Below are positions 41,325 to 48,621 of a stretch of 64,000 nucleotides of DNA, in pieces. The DNA comes from Acetobacterium sp. KB-1 (GTDB lineage Bacteria; Bacillota; Clostridia; Eubacteriales; Eubacteriaceae): the NCBI RefSeq assembly GCF_003260995.1, contig NZ_CP030040.1:2775176-2839175 (forward strand), given 5' to 3'. Made by a program: the position numbers and the translations under genes. Position 1 is the first letter of the stretch. Each line of letters opens with the position of its first letter. The notes beneath the pieces were generated by a model. It was not told the DNA's origin, searched no databases, and was given only the letters and a program-made list of their open reading frames with translations.

Positions 41325-42308
41325 ATGAAATTGTTAAAAAAGAAAATGTATATCGTGTTATTAAGTATTCCGCTGGTGATGTTATCACTTGTTGGGTGTG
41401 GTGAAAAAGTTAGTCAAAATGAGATGAATCAAGTTGATTATGCCAAAGAAAGTAATTGGCTGGCGCTCCCAGAAGATGCGAATGCTCATGATGTTGATGT
41501 TTTTTATGTTTATCCGACGATTTATCAAGGTGACGGATTACAGGATATCAGCGATCCAGAGCAGGTGGAAGCATCACAAGTACCGCTCCGAACCCAGGCG
41601 AGTGTATTTGCGGATTCGGCAAATATTTATGCGCCGATGTATCGGCAGGTCGGTAAGGATGGTTTTAATAACACGGAAAACCTTGACAGTTTTTTACAAG
41701 TGGCTGAAGAAGATGTCAAAGATGCGTTTTTATATTACCTGGAGAATTACAACAATGGGAAGCCATTTATCATTGCCGGTCATAGCCAGGGATCGAGCAC
41801 GTTGATCAGTCTGTTGACTAAAATATGGGGAACGACAGGTGCTGAAGATCGGATGATTGCTACCTATATTATTGGTTTTAGTGTGACTGAATCCGATATT
41901 GAAGCGAATCCGAAGATCAGGATGTGTGAAAATCCGACGGATATCGGTTGCTTTATTTCTTATAATTCCCTGAAAGACGGACTGCAAAGTGAGTCGGTAC
42001 AAATATTGGAAGGCGCCATTGTAACAAATCCGTTATCTTGGGAAAGTAGCCGGGAAGATGGGATAGTTGTTCCGGCATCCGAAAATAAAGGATCGGTATT
42101 TTTTTCCGAGGAGGGGTATTCGCCTACTTTGTATAAAAATTTTACGTCAGCTCAGATTAAGGATCACGGTCTTGTTTGTGAACCGGCCGATCTATCTATC
42201 CTTTCATCTTATCCGATAGAAGGTATCTATCATCCGGATGATTATTCCCTTTTTTATGAGAATATTAAAGAAAATATTGCCGTTAGAATTAATGCTTATT
42301 TTAACTGA
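41325..42308 (+). CDS. DUF3089 alpha/beta-hydrolase-like lipoprotein
   Basis: The 327-residue protein has a lipoprotein signal (LSLVGC, Cys25) and matches the DUF3089 family: DVFYVYPTIYQGDG near residues 52-65 and the nucleophile elbow GHSQGS near 151-156. The fold is alpha/beta hydrolase, so an esterase-type reaction on the outer face of the membrane is probable. The substrate is unknown. Three TTCGCAA-type sites precede it. Confidence 0.85.
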   Translation: MKLLKKKMYIVLLSIPLVMLSLVGCGEKVSQNEMNQVDYAKESNWLALPEDANAHDVDVFYVYPTIYQGDGLQDISDPEQVEASQVPLRTQASVFADSANIYAPMYRQVGKDGFNNTENLDSFLQVAEEDVKDAFLYYLENYNNGKPFIIAGHSQGSSTLISLLTKIWGTTGAEDRMIATYIIGFSVTESDIEANPKIRMCENPTDIGCFISYNSLKDGLQSESVQILEGAIVTNPLSWESSREDGIVVPASENKGSVFFSEEGYSPTLYKNFTSAQIKDHGLVCEPADLSILSSYPIEGIYHPDDYSLFYENIKENIAVRINAYFN

Positions 42309-42400
42309 GAATGGTTAAGATCGCTTTACCTTTAGTAGATAATGAAGAAAGTGTTGAGGAACAATAATTTATGCTCATGCGGCAGAAAGAAATGATTGTA

Positions 42401-42470
42401 AATGTAAAAAACATTTGACATTTCCTAAAAAAAGTGTTAGGCTTAGAATGTAAAAAGAATTTGACATTTT
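42401..42470 (+). promoter_or_regulatory. Tandem 23-bp direct repeats at the promoter of HTH module 3
   Basis: AATGTAAAAA-N2-ATTTGACATTT occurs at 42401-42423 and again at 42447-42469 with only the two central bases and the last base context differing. The TTGACA of the first copy (42415-42420) can act as -35 box with TAGGCT 17 bp downstream. The second copy runs into the AGGAGG ribosome site. Confidence 0.75.
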
Positions 42471-42482
42471 AGGAGGTTGATT

Positions 42483-42803
42483 ATGTTTAAGATTAGAAGA
42501 ACTGGTGATATGGATGAAATGGAAAAAGATATTGCATTAAAAAGTATGCGATGGGGTTATGCATTTACGTTATTAGTGTTAGGAATATGGATGATAGCTG
42601 CAAATATTACCGGAGGAGCCTGGCAATTACCATTTTACATTATATGTGGTCAGAATATCGTTTGTTTTTTTGCAAGACAACTTTATCGTAAGCAGGTAGA
42701 TGATGAAGGATGGAAAAAAGATATCAGTAGATTTGTTATTGCTTTTGTGATAATTCTTGCGGCTGGATTGTTTATCCCGTTATTTTTATTAGGTTTAAAA
42801 TGA
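42483..42803 (+). CDS. Small membrane protein of HTH module 3
   Basis: The 106-residue protein has a charged N-terminus (RRTGDMDEMEKDIALKS), two membrane segments around 25-65, a charged loop and a C-terminal membrane segment (about 83-104). ATG 42483 is six bases after AGGAGG; a TTG four residues... upstream at 42477 lies too close to that site. An Xre-type HTH gene starts five bases after its stop. This membrane-protein/HTH order is the reverse of modules 1 and 2. Function is not known. Confidence 0.75.
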   Translation: MFKIRRTGDMDEMEKDIALKSMRWGYAFTLLVLGIWMIAANITGGAWQLPFYIICGQNIVCFFARQLYRKQVDDEGWKKDISRFVIAFVIILAAGLFIPLFLLGLK

Positions 42804-42807
42804 TAAT

Positions 42808-43002
42808 ATGAAAAACAAAATTAAAGAGTTAAGAAAAGCCCGAAAAATGAGACAAGAGGACTTGGCTAAACAATTAAATGTCACCAGACAAACGATTAAT
42901 GCAATCGAAAATAACAAGTATAATCCAACCCTGGAACTTGCCATGAAACTGGCCAGGCTGTTAGAATCTACAGTGGAAGAGCTTTTTAGCTTGGAAGAGT
43001 GA
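42808..43002 (+). CDS. Small Xre-type HTH regulator, module 3
   Basis: The 64-residue protein is one Cro/C1-type helix-turn-helix (KIKELRKARKMRQEDLAKQ, recognition helix VTRQTINAIENNKY). It is shorter than and clearly diverged from the module 1 and 2 proteins, and resembles the small YozG-like regulators that accompany membrane proteins. It is cotranscribed with the gene before it. The direct repeats at the promoter are its likely targets. Confidence 0.88.
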   Translation: MKNKIKELRKARKMRQEDLAKQLNVTRQTINAIENNKYNPTLELAMKLARLLESTVEELFSLEE

Positions 43003-43155
43003 GATTGATTGATGGGTGATGACGTTTGAATGATGTTTGGCGATTTAGCCAGACATTAAATAAAAATTGGTCGTATTAATTATAAACACAGATACGAGCA
43101 GAACAATTAAATTAAGTGTGATTATAAAAGATATCTTTTGTATAGCAATTACGTG

Positions 43156-43185
43156 ACCATCAGTCTTAGGCTTGGTGGTTTTTTT
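43156..43185 (+). terminator. Intrinsic terminator
   Basis: ACCATCA (43156-43162) pairs with TGGTGGT (43173-43179, one wobble), followed by a run of seven T. Confidence 0.75.
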
Positions 43186-43217
43186 GATTTAAAAGCTCAG
43201 CTATAAAGGATCGTTAT

Positions 43218-43285
43218 TTATGGAAAGCAAGCTTTACATTAGCAGAACAATCTGTTATGATGAACATATGGAAAGCAAGCTTTCC
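43218..43285 (+). promoter_or_regulatory. Promoter and paired operators of HTH module 2
   Basis: TTTACA, a 17-bp spacer and TATGAT (ending near 43261) form the promoter. GGAAAGCAAGCTTTAC overlaps the -35 box, and the symmetric GGAAAGCAAGCTTTCC (43270-43285) lies just downstream of the start point. The arms GGAAAGC/GCTTTCC are perfect. Confidence 0.82.
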
Positions 43286-43302
43286 GTGTAAGGGAGATGA
43301 TC

Positions 43303-43518
43303 ATGAAGAATCGACTGGAAGAAATCCGGAAATTAAATGTTATTAAACAAGAAGAATTAGCTTTGGCCCTTGAAGTATCAAGGCAAACCATTGGTTCACT
43401 GGAAAATGGCAGATATAATCCATCCATTATTTTAGCTTTTAAAATTGCCCGGTATTTTGAAATGAGTATTGAAGATATTTTTATCTATGAGGAGGAGAAA
43501 AATGAAGCGTCAGTTTAG
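43303..43518 (+). CDS. Small Xre-type HTH regulator, module 2
   Basis: The 71-residue protein is a near-identical paralogue of the module 1 regulator at 34238, differing by only a few residues in the first 15. ATG 43303 lies at the proper distance from GGGAG; the ATG at 43297 is too close. The downstream membrane gene overlaps its 3' end by 17 bases, as in module 1. It should bind the GGAAAGC palindromes at its own promoter, and, given near-identity, those of module 1 too. Confidence 0.88.
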   Translation: MKNRLEEIRKLNVIKQEELALALEVSRQTIGSLENGRYNPSIILAFKIARYFEMSIEDIFIYEEEKNEASV

Positions 43519-43750
43519 AAATGTGGGTTTTGTCATAATCGGTTTAATGTTACTTATTTCAGGTCTGGCCCTGGTTAAACTGTTGTCTGATCCCCATGGG
43601 TTGCTGTTGGCATTACCTTATGTTTGTATTGGTCTTGGGTGTGGTATTTTTGGACATGGTATGGGAGAGTTAATTAGTCAGAATATAATGTACACGCTTG
43701 TCAAGACACGAAATTAGAAATTTTTAGATAAATCTCCTTTCGCGTTTTGA

Positions 43751-44596
43751 TTAGGCAGCCAATGCCATATTTTCATAGAATACAGCTGCCGGTGTTTTGT
43801 AATTGAATCGCTGGTGACCTCGCTCATTGTTATATTTAGCGATGTATTCCTTTGTCATGGCTCTCACTTCAGTGACGGTTTCCGGGTACAGCAAATACAG
43901 GCGTTCCCATTTATATGATCGAAAAAACCGTTCAATGGCAATATTGTCGGTAGCACGGCCTTTACCGTCCATGCTGATTTTTGTCGTTTTAAAGCTTTTA
44001 ATCAGGTCAATATAGGCATTTGACGTAAACTGACTGCCCTGGTCACTGTTAATGATCTCAGGTGCACCATAGGTTTGAATGGCGGTTTTTATAACACGGG
44101 TGACCATGTCGGTTTGCAAGGTGTTGCTGATGGTGTATCCCACAATATAACGGGAATACCAGTCAATAATAGCGGTTAAATACACAAATCCATTTGGGGT
44201 TCCTATATAAGTAATGTCAATGGACCACACCTGATTCGGTTGGTTAATTTCAAGATTTCTCAGCAGGTAGGGATAAGTTTTGGCTGCTTTGGCTCGCTTA
44301 CTCAGATTGGGGCCGGGATAGAAACAAACAATATCCATTTCCATCATATAACGCCTGACAAGACGCCTGCCTACTTGATGAAAGCCCAGTTTATGCAATT
44401 CATTCCTGATTCGTCTGACGCCATAGGCTGGCTCCTCAAAATGAATACGATCAATGGCGTTTTTGATATTGATTTCATCTTTGGATGGCGCAACATCTAT
44501 GGGTTCATGATAAGCTGTTGATCGCGATAGCGTCAGAAGTTGGCACTGTTTTTTTATGGTTAAGAAAGGGTGCTTCCAATCAATTAACGTTCTTTT
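43751..44596 (-). CDS. IS3-family transposase OrfB (DDE integrase core)
   Basis: The frame is open from about 44596 to the stop at 43751, about 280 residues. It has no good start of its own and is expected to be made as an OrfAB fusion by -1 frameshifting in the A6 run near 44593-44598, inside the end of orfA. The early part contains the HTH_21-like stretch (AYGVRRIRNELHKLGF). The rve core follows, with Asp in WSIDITYIG, Asp in NSDQGSQF and Glu in DNIAIERFFRS, the complete DDE triad with the usual spacing. Confidence 0.9.
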   Translation of the reverse strand, partial: KRTLIDWKHPFLTIKKQCQLLTLSRSTAYHEPIDVAPSKDEINIKNAIDRIHFEEPAYGVRRIRNELHKLGFHQVGRRLVRRYMMEMDIVCFYPGPNLSKRAKAAKTYPYLLRNLEINQPNQVWSIDITYIGTPNGFVYLTAIIDWYSRYIVGYTISNTLQTDMVTRVIKTAIQTYGAPEIINSDQGSQFTSNAYIDLIKSFKTTKISMDGKGRATDNIAIERFFRSYKWERLYLLYPETVTEVRAMTKEYIAKYNNERGHQRFNYKTPAAVFYENMALAA

Positions 44597-44904
44597 TTCT
44601 TCATTTGAGAGATTTGGATTTGTTTTTTTTTAAGCCAATCGACATCCAATGTTAATTCGCCTATTTTCTTTACGAGCAGCTCCTTTTCATCTTCATGCTC
44701 TTGTTTGAGTTTGTCAACATCTTCATTTTTCTTATTGAAGACGGCGGACATATTGGCGATAAATTCGGTTTTCCAGCGGCTTAATAATTGCTGAGATACA
44801 TCATACTTCTTAGAGATCTCGGCTAACGTATTTTCTTCTCTGAGGATTTCCAGCACGATGGCTGCTTTTTCCTCTGGGGTCCAGGTTCGTCGTTTTCTAC
44901 TCAT
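44584..44904 (-). CDS. IS3-family transposase OrfA
   Basis: The 106-residue protein has an N-terminal helix-turn-helix (RRTWTPEEKAAIVLEILRE to QQLLSRWKTEF) and a C-terminal leucine-zipper-like coiled coil (about 60-100). OrfA binds the terminal repeats. Its end contains the A6 slippery run that joins it to OrfB. Confidence 0.92.
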   Translation of the reverse strand: MSRKRRTWTPEEKAAIVLEILREENTLAEISKKYDVSQQLLSRWKTEFIANMSAVFNKKNEDVDKLKQEHEDEKELLVKKIGELTLDVDWLKKKQIQISQMKKKER

Positions 44905-45294
44905 GTGTATAGTTTATCTTATTTTCTGGATTTTGTGTCCAACTATTTGTGGACATTATAGAAAGCGATAAAAAATCATCCCGATATTGAAAAACAAATA
45001 GAAATTGATAAGAAGGATGAGCGAAATATTGCAATTGCCAGACGCGCCAAAGCCAAAGCCTATGATATCATGATCCCTGTGTTTGGGGCGTTTTTACTGA
45101 CAGTTGCTCTAATGGGGGTTGATTTGATCATTGTGTTATTATTGGTTAGTGCATATTTGTTTGTTGTTTTTTATGGGTTGTATTATCGAGTCAAATATGA
45201 TCGGGAAATGTAGTTTTTTTCTTTCGAAGGATGGATTGACTTTAATTAATTCTTAAAATGGGATAGCAGAGAAAGATCAAATAAGGGCGCCCTA

Positions 45295-45350
45295 TTGACT
45301 TGTCAGTCAACAGGGCGTATACTTTACTTAAATATTGACTCACTAGTCAA
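45295..45350 (+). promoter_or_regulatory. TetR-ligase operon promoter with two identical-arm operators
   Basis: TTGACT-tgtc-AGTCAA (45295-45310) and TTGACT-cact-AGTCAA (45335-45350) are 16-bp palindromes. The first contains the -35 box of a promoter whose -10 box TATACT (45318-45323) lies 17 bp on. The second ends just before the AGGAGG ribosome site. Confidence 0.9.
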
Positions 45351-45361
45351 AGGAGGTTTTT

Positions 45362-46006
45362 ATGTCAATTGAATCTTTTGAAAAAGTATCAGATGAAAAA
45401 AAAGCGGCCATCATCCAAAGCGGAATTGCGGAATTTTCGAACAAATCCTATATGGATGCCAGTACCGATGAAATAACAAAAAACGGTGGCATCTCCAAAG
45501 GGATCTTGTTTCATTATTTTGATAACAAGAAAAATTTTTATCTTTATTGCCTGGAAGTTGCGTTGAAACGTCTTCTTAGAGATATCCACAAACCAAATCA
45601 ATCAGATTTTTATGGGATTATCTTTTCTTATGCCGATGAAAAATTTAAATTGTGCCAAGAATATCCCAATGAAATGCGGTTGGTCAATATGGCGGCCCGG
45701 GAAATGAGCACTAAAATACTTGAAGAAAAAAATGCACTGATGATACGCTATATGATCAGTACGCGAAAGAAATCACAGGAGATTATGGCGAAAGCCATCG
45801 CTGCTATTACATTAAAAGATATTGATGGCGAAAAATTAAAAGACGCTATAACTTTATATCTGGGGGCGATTATTAACAAATATCTGGAGCGGTATAAAGA
45901 GACCCCAGAGTTATTTTTCGAGCGTTCAGCAGAGATTAAAGCCGAAATAAAAGAGTACCTTGATTTTATGTTAAATGGAGTAGTGAAGGAAGGCGAATCG
46001 TCATGA
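45362..46006 (+). CDS. TetR family regulator of the CapK-like ligase operon
   Basis: The 214-residue protein has a TetR DNA-binding domain (about 10-58; STDEITKNGGISKGILFHYFDNK) and a helical ligand-binding part. Two operators bracket its promoter start region. Its stop overlaps the ligase start (ATGA), so both are one regulated unit. Confidence 0.92.
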   Translation: MSIESFEKVSDEKKAAIIQSGIAEFSNKSYMDASTDEITKNGGISKGILFHYFDNKKNFYLYCLEVALKRLLRDIHKPNQSDFYGIIFSYADEKFKLCQEYPNEMRLVNMAAREMSTKILEEKNALMIRYMISTRKKSQEIMAKAIAAITLKDIDGEKLKDAITLYLGAIINKYLERYKETPELFFERSAEIKAEIKEYLDFMLNGVVKEGESS

Positions 46007-47370
46007 AAAAAATTAGTTTAATCAAGTCAATTTGGCTTTGTTCCCGATATCCGAAAAAAAGTGATTTAGACAAGGCCAGAATTAGAGCAGAACGGCTTAA
46101 TCGTCTGGTTGATTATGCAGAACAAAACAGCCCTTATTATCAAGCGCACTATCAAAATATTGGAGAGAATTTTAAGCTAAGTGATTTACCACCAACGAAT
46201 AAGGTCGATCTGATGGCGCATTTTGATGAGTGGATAACGACAAAGGATGTTACCTTAAATGAAGTAGAAATTTTCCTGAAAGATTTGGACAATATCGGAC
46301 GAAAAATCAAGGGAAAATATCTGGTGTTTACCACCAGCGGCTCTACGGGAAACCCCTTGGTCGCTCTATATGATCAATCCACCAATAATGTTATGACCGG
46401 AATAAACATGATGCGAAGTTTTGCCAGAAAAGCAGATTTTATGGCCTTTATAAAAGGCGGCGGAAAAGCCATGGGAGTGTTTGCTACCGGTGGTTTTTAC
46501 TTGGGAAATAGTTCGGTCCGGGCGCGCTTATTATCGATGCCCTGGAAAAAAAGACAGTTTGGCGTAACCAGTGCCTTATATCCGATTGCTCGGATCGTCG
46601 CTGAGTTGAATGCTTTTAAACCGACGATGTTGGGGGGCTATCCGACCATTCTGGAACTGCTGATTGATGAACGGAAAAAGGGGCGGCTACAGATTCAGCC
46701 AATTTTAATCATGACCGGTGGCGAATACCTGAGTCCGCAGCTGCGAAGTTCCTTGGAAGAGGCTTTTGGATGTACCGTTCAAACCTCTTATTCTTGTACT
46801 GAAGGCGGAACCATTGCGTGTGAATGTCCGGAAAAACATTTTCATATTAATGATGATTGGATCATTGTGGAGCCGGTTAACCATCAGAATGAACCGGTGG
46901 CGGATGGGGTACAGTCAGATAAAATCCTGATCACCAACCTATCTAATTATACCCAGCCTTTTATTCGATACGAGGTTACTGACCGGGTGATTATGCATCA
47001 TGAACCCTGCTCTTGCAACAATCCGTCACCTTGGCTGACCCTTGAGGGACGTACCGACGACATCCTGACTTTTCACGAAGATGGCAAGATGATTAAAATT
47101 TCGCCACTGGCTATTTATGCAACGCTGAAAGAAATCCATGGGATCATTCGGTTTCAACTGATTGCTGAAGGAGAGAATAAGCTTGAATTGAGAATCACAC
47201 CCGGGATCGGCGACGATCCACAGCGCTTATTTGAAGAAGCGCAGAAGAAACTATCGGCTTTTCTGGCCAGTCATGGAGTGACGACTGCCCATCTCTCTTT
47301 TTCTGATTTGACACCGGTGCAGCATCCGCAAAGTGGAAAGTTTAAGCATATTATTAATAAAACTGAGTGA
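46003..47370 (+). CDS. CapK/PaaK-like adenylate-forming enzyme
   Basis: This 455-residue protein belongs to the CapK/phenylacetate-CoA ligase branch of the AMP-forming superfamily. The phosphate-binding loop TTSGSTGNPLV lies near 108-118; the C-terminal SGKFKHIINK matches the conserved end that holds a Lys. Relatives activate aromatic or other acids as adenylates or act in cell-surface polymer assembly. No CoA-binding evidence can be read. Control by an adjacent TetR suggests that a small acid or its derivative is both inducer and substrate. Confidence 0.8.
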   Translation: MKKISLIKSIWLCSRYPKKSDLDKARIRAERLNRLVDYAEQNSPYYQAHYQNIGENFKLSDLPPTNKVDLMAHFDEWITTKDVTLNEVEIFLKDLDNIGRKIKGKYLVFTTSGSTGNPLVALYDQSTNNVMTGINMMRSFARKADFMAFIKGGGKAMGVFATGGFYLGNSSVRARLLSMPWKKRQFGVTSALYPIARIVAELNAFKPTMLGGYPTILELLIDERKKGRLQIQPILIMTGGEYLSPQLRSSLEEAFGCTVQTSYSCTEGGTIACECPEKHFHINDDWIIVEPVNHQNEPVADGVQSDKILITNLSNYTQPFIRYEVTDRVIMHHEPCSCNNPSPWLTLEGRTDDILTFHEDGKMIKISPLAIYATLKEIHGIIRFQLIAEGENKLELRITPGIGDDPQRLFEEAQKKLSAFLASHGVTTAHLSFSDLTPVQHPQSGKFKHIINKTE

Positions 47371-47727
47371 TTTTGGAGACTCAATCCTTGCAAAATTAGC
47401 GGACGCAGATATCCAGATCAAAATAAAGATCCTATAGAGAGTTTAAATCAATTAGCTTCATAGATCAAGAAAGGTCAGAATTGATTTGTTATTTTCACTT
47501 GACACTGAGATACATTACGGTGAAAATGATTGTATCTTATTGCATGATCGGGTAGTTGTTTAAAAAATAAACAAGCTTAGTTTTTGTCATAATGGGATCC
47601 TTTGTTTGACTAATACCATGATGTTGGGTGAGTTTTAAATTGAAACATGGCGCCATCATAATCCAAAGTCAAAATCTTGCACTTAATTAATGCATAACAA
47701 CGTTAAGAAAGTTGGGAGTTTTTTAAA
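47371..47727. other. Intergenic region of 357 bp
   Basis: No gene is evident. One inverted repeat, ATTTTCAC (47491-47498) and GTGAAAAT (47520-47527), brackets a TTGACA-like hexamer at about 47499-47504 and may belong to a promoter or operator for the TetR gene at 47728. Confidence 0.5.
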
Positions 47728-48396
47728 ATGAAAAAAATGAAACCGGAAACAGAAATGAAAGAAAAAATATACAATGCTGCAAAAGTGCTTTTTTATGAAA
47801 ACGGTTATATCAAGACGACTTATAAGCAGTTAGGGGAAGCGGTCAATGGGAATGGTGCGTTGGTGGCTTATTACTATGGATCAAAAGGAAAACTGGCTAC
47901 CTTGGTTTACAACGAGTATATGAATCAAATAAAGAACATGGTCAGAGAACAATTTAATATAAATAATATCAGTTACGATGTTCTTCTTGCAACTGCCATT
48001 GAAATTCGGGTTCATGGGAGTCTGATGAGTACTAATCGGAATCTGAATCTTTTTTATTGGGAGATTATGAATGAAAACATTCAGATAAAAGAAGAGGCTG
48101 TTAATGAAGAGTATTTTCAGGAGTTAGTTAAAATCTGCAAATTGGATTTGCCGATTTACAAATTAAAGCTGCTTAATTATGGAGAGTTCGGATTTCGTCA
48201 GGCTACGTGTCTGGCTCATCAAATGGGAAAAGTCGATTGTTCCTATAAAGAGTTTACAGATGCTGCGATTGAAACATTACTGTTGTTGTTAAGACAGGTT
48301 GATCGGATTGATGAAATTTTAGCTGTTTCGGAAGAATTTGAAAAAAACATGCCAGAATTAGCGATTAAAAAAAACTTTGTAATTGACTTTAAATAA
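47728..48396 (+). CDS. TetR family regulator
   Basis: The 222-residue protein has a TetR-type helix-turn-helix (about 10-58; TTYKQLGEAVNGNGALVAYYYGSK), with a less usual recognition helix, and a helical effector domain. It precedes the ene-reductase gene by 225 bases on the same strand. An ATATTAAT/ATTAATAT palindrome lies in that gap and is a candidate target. The link is positional. Confidence 0.85.
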   Translation: MKKMKPETEMKEKIYNAAKVLFYENGYIKTTYKQLGEAVNGNGALVAYYYGSKGKLATLVYNEYMNQIKNMVREQFNINNISYDVLLATAIEIRVHGSLMSTNRNLNLFYWEIMNENIQIKEEAVNEEYFQELVKICKLDLPIYKLKLLNYGEFGFRQATCLAHQMGKVDCSYKEFTDAAIETLLLLLRQVDRIDEILAVSEEFEKNMPELAIKKNFVIDFK

Positions 48397-48525
48397 CATG
48401 ATTTATTCTGATCAAGGGTTACCGTTTGTAAAAGCTTAATATTACGGAAAAACTAATTTCAATTAGCGGCTATAATTTTTATACAATGCTTATTTATAGC
48501 CATTAAAAAGCTTAATAATTTCTTG

Positions 48526-48545
48526 ATATTAATTGTGATTAATAT
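48526..48545 (+). promoter_or_regulatory. Palindrome upstream of the ene-reductase promoter
   Basis: ATATTAAT-tgtg-ATTAATAT is a perfect 8-bp inverted repeat. It sits about 7 bases upstream of a weak promoter (TTGCGT, 18 bp, TATACT near 48575-48580). Confidence 0.55.
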
Positions 48546-48621
48546 TACTCTTGCGTTTTTTTTAATTTTCATGGTATACTTACTTTCGTAAAATAAATTA
48601 AATAACGAAAGGGTATAAACT

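Larger units (their letters stand above)
43003..43302. other. Intergenic region of 300 bp
   Basis: It contains a terminator (43156-43185) and the promoter with paired operators of HTH module 2 (43218-43285). No small gene is evident. Confidence 0.65.
43684..44960 (-). mobile_element. Complete IS3-family insertion sequence (1277 bp)
   Basis: The element has imperfect terminal inverted repeats (TATAATGTACAC at the left end, TATAATGTCCAC at the right end read inward, with similarity continuing for about 40 bp). It is flanked by the direct repeat GAA (43681-43683 and 44961-44963), a 3-bp target duplication. It carries orfA and orfB in overlapping frames on the minus strand. The empty site can be seen in the paralogous gene at 34437. 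All catalytic residues are present, so it is probably active or was so recently. Confidence 0.95.
43502..45213 (+). pseudogene. Membrane-protein gene of HTH module 2, split by an insertion sequence
   Basis: The gene starts at 43502 and reads as a close paralogue of the 143-residue protein at 34437 until 43683, where an IS3-family element interrupts it. The rest resumes at 44964 and ends at the TAG of 45211-45213. Removing the element and one copy of the 3-bp duplication GAA gives 432 bases, exactly the length of the intact paralogue, with an open frame throughout. The break falls after the second membrane segment, so no complete protein can be made, although the N-terminal half with two helices may still be produced. 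Confidence 0.92.

Noticed and set aside
43469-43717. Continuous frame running from the module 2 membrane gene into the insertion sequence
   Set aside because: Its last residues are encoded by the IS end and do not match the paralogue; it is a truncated product of the split gene, not a distinct gene.
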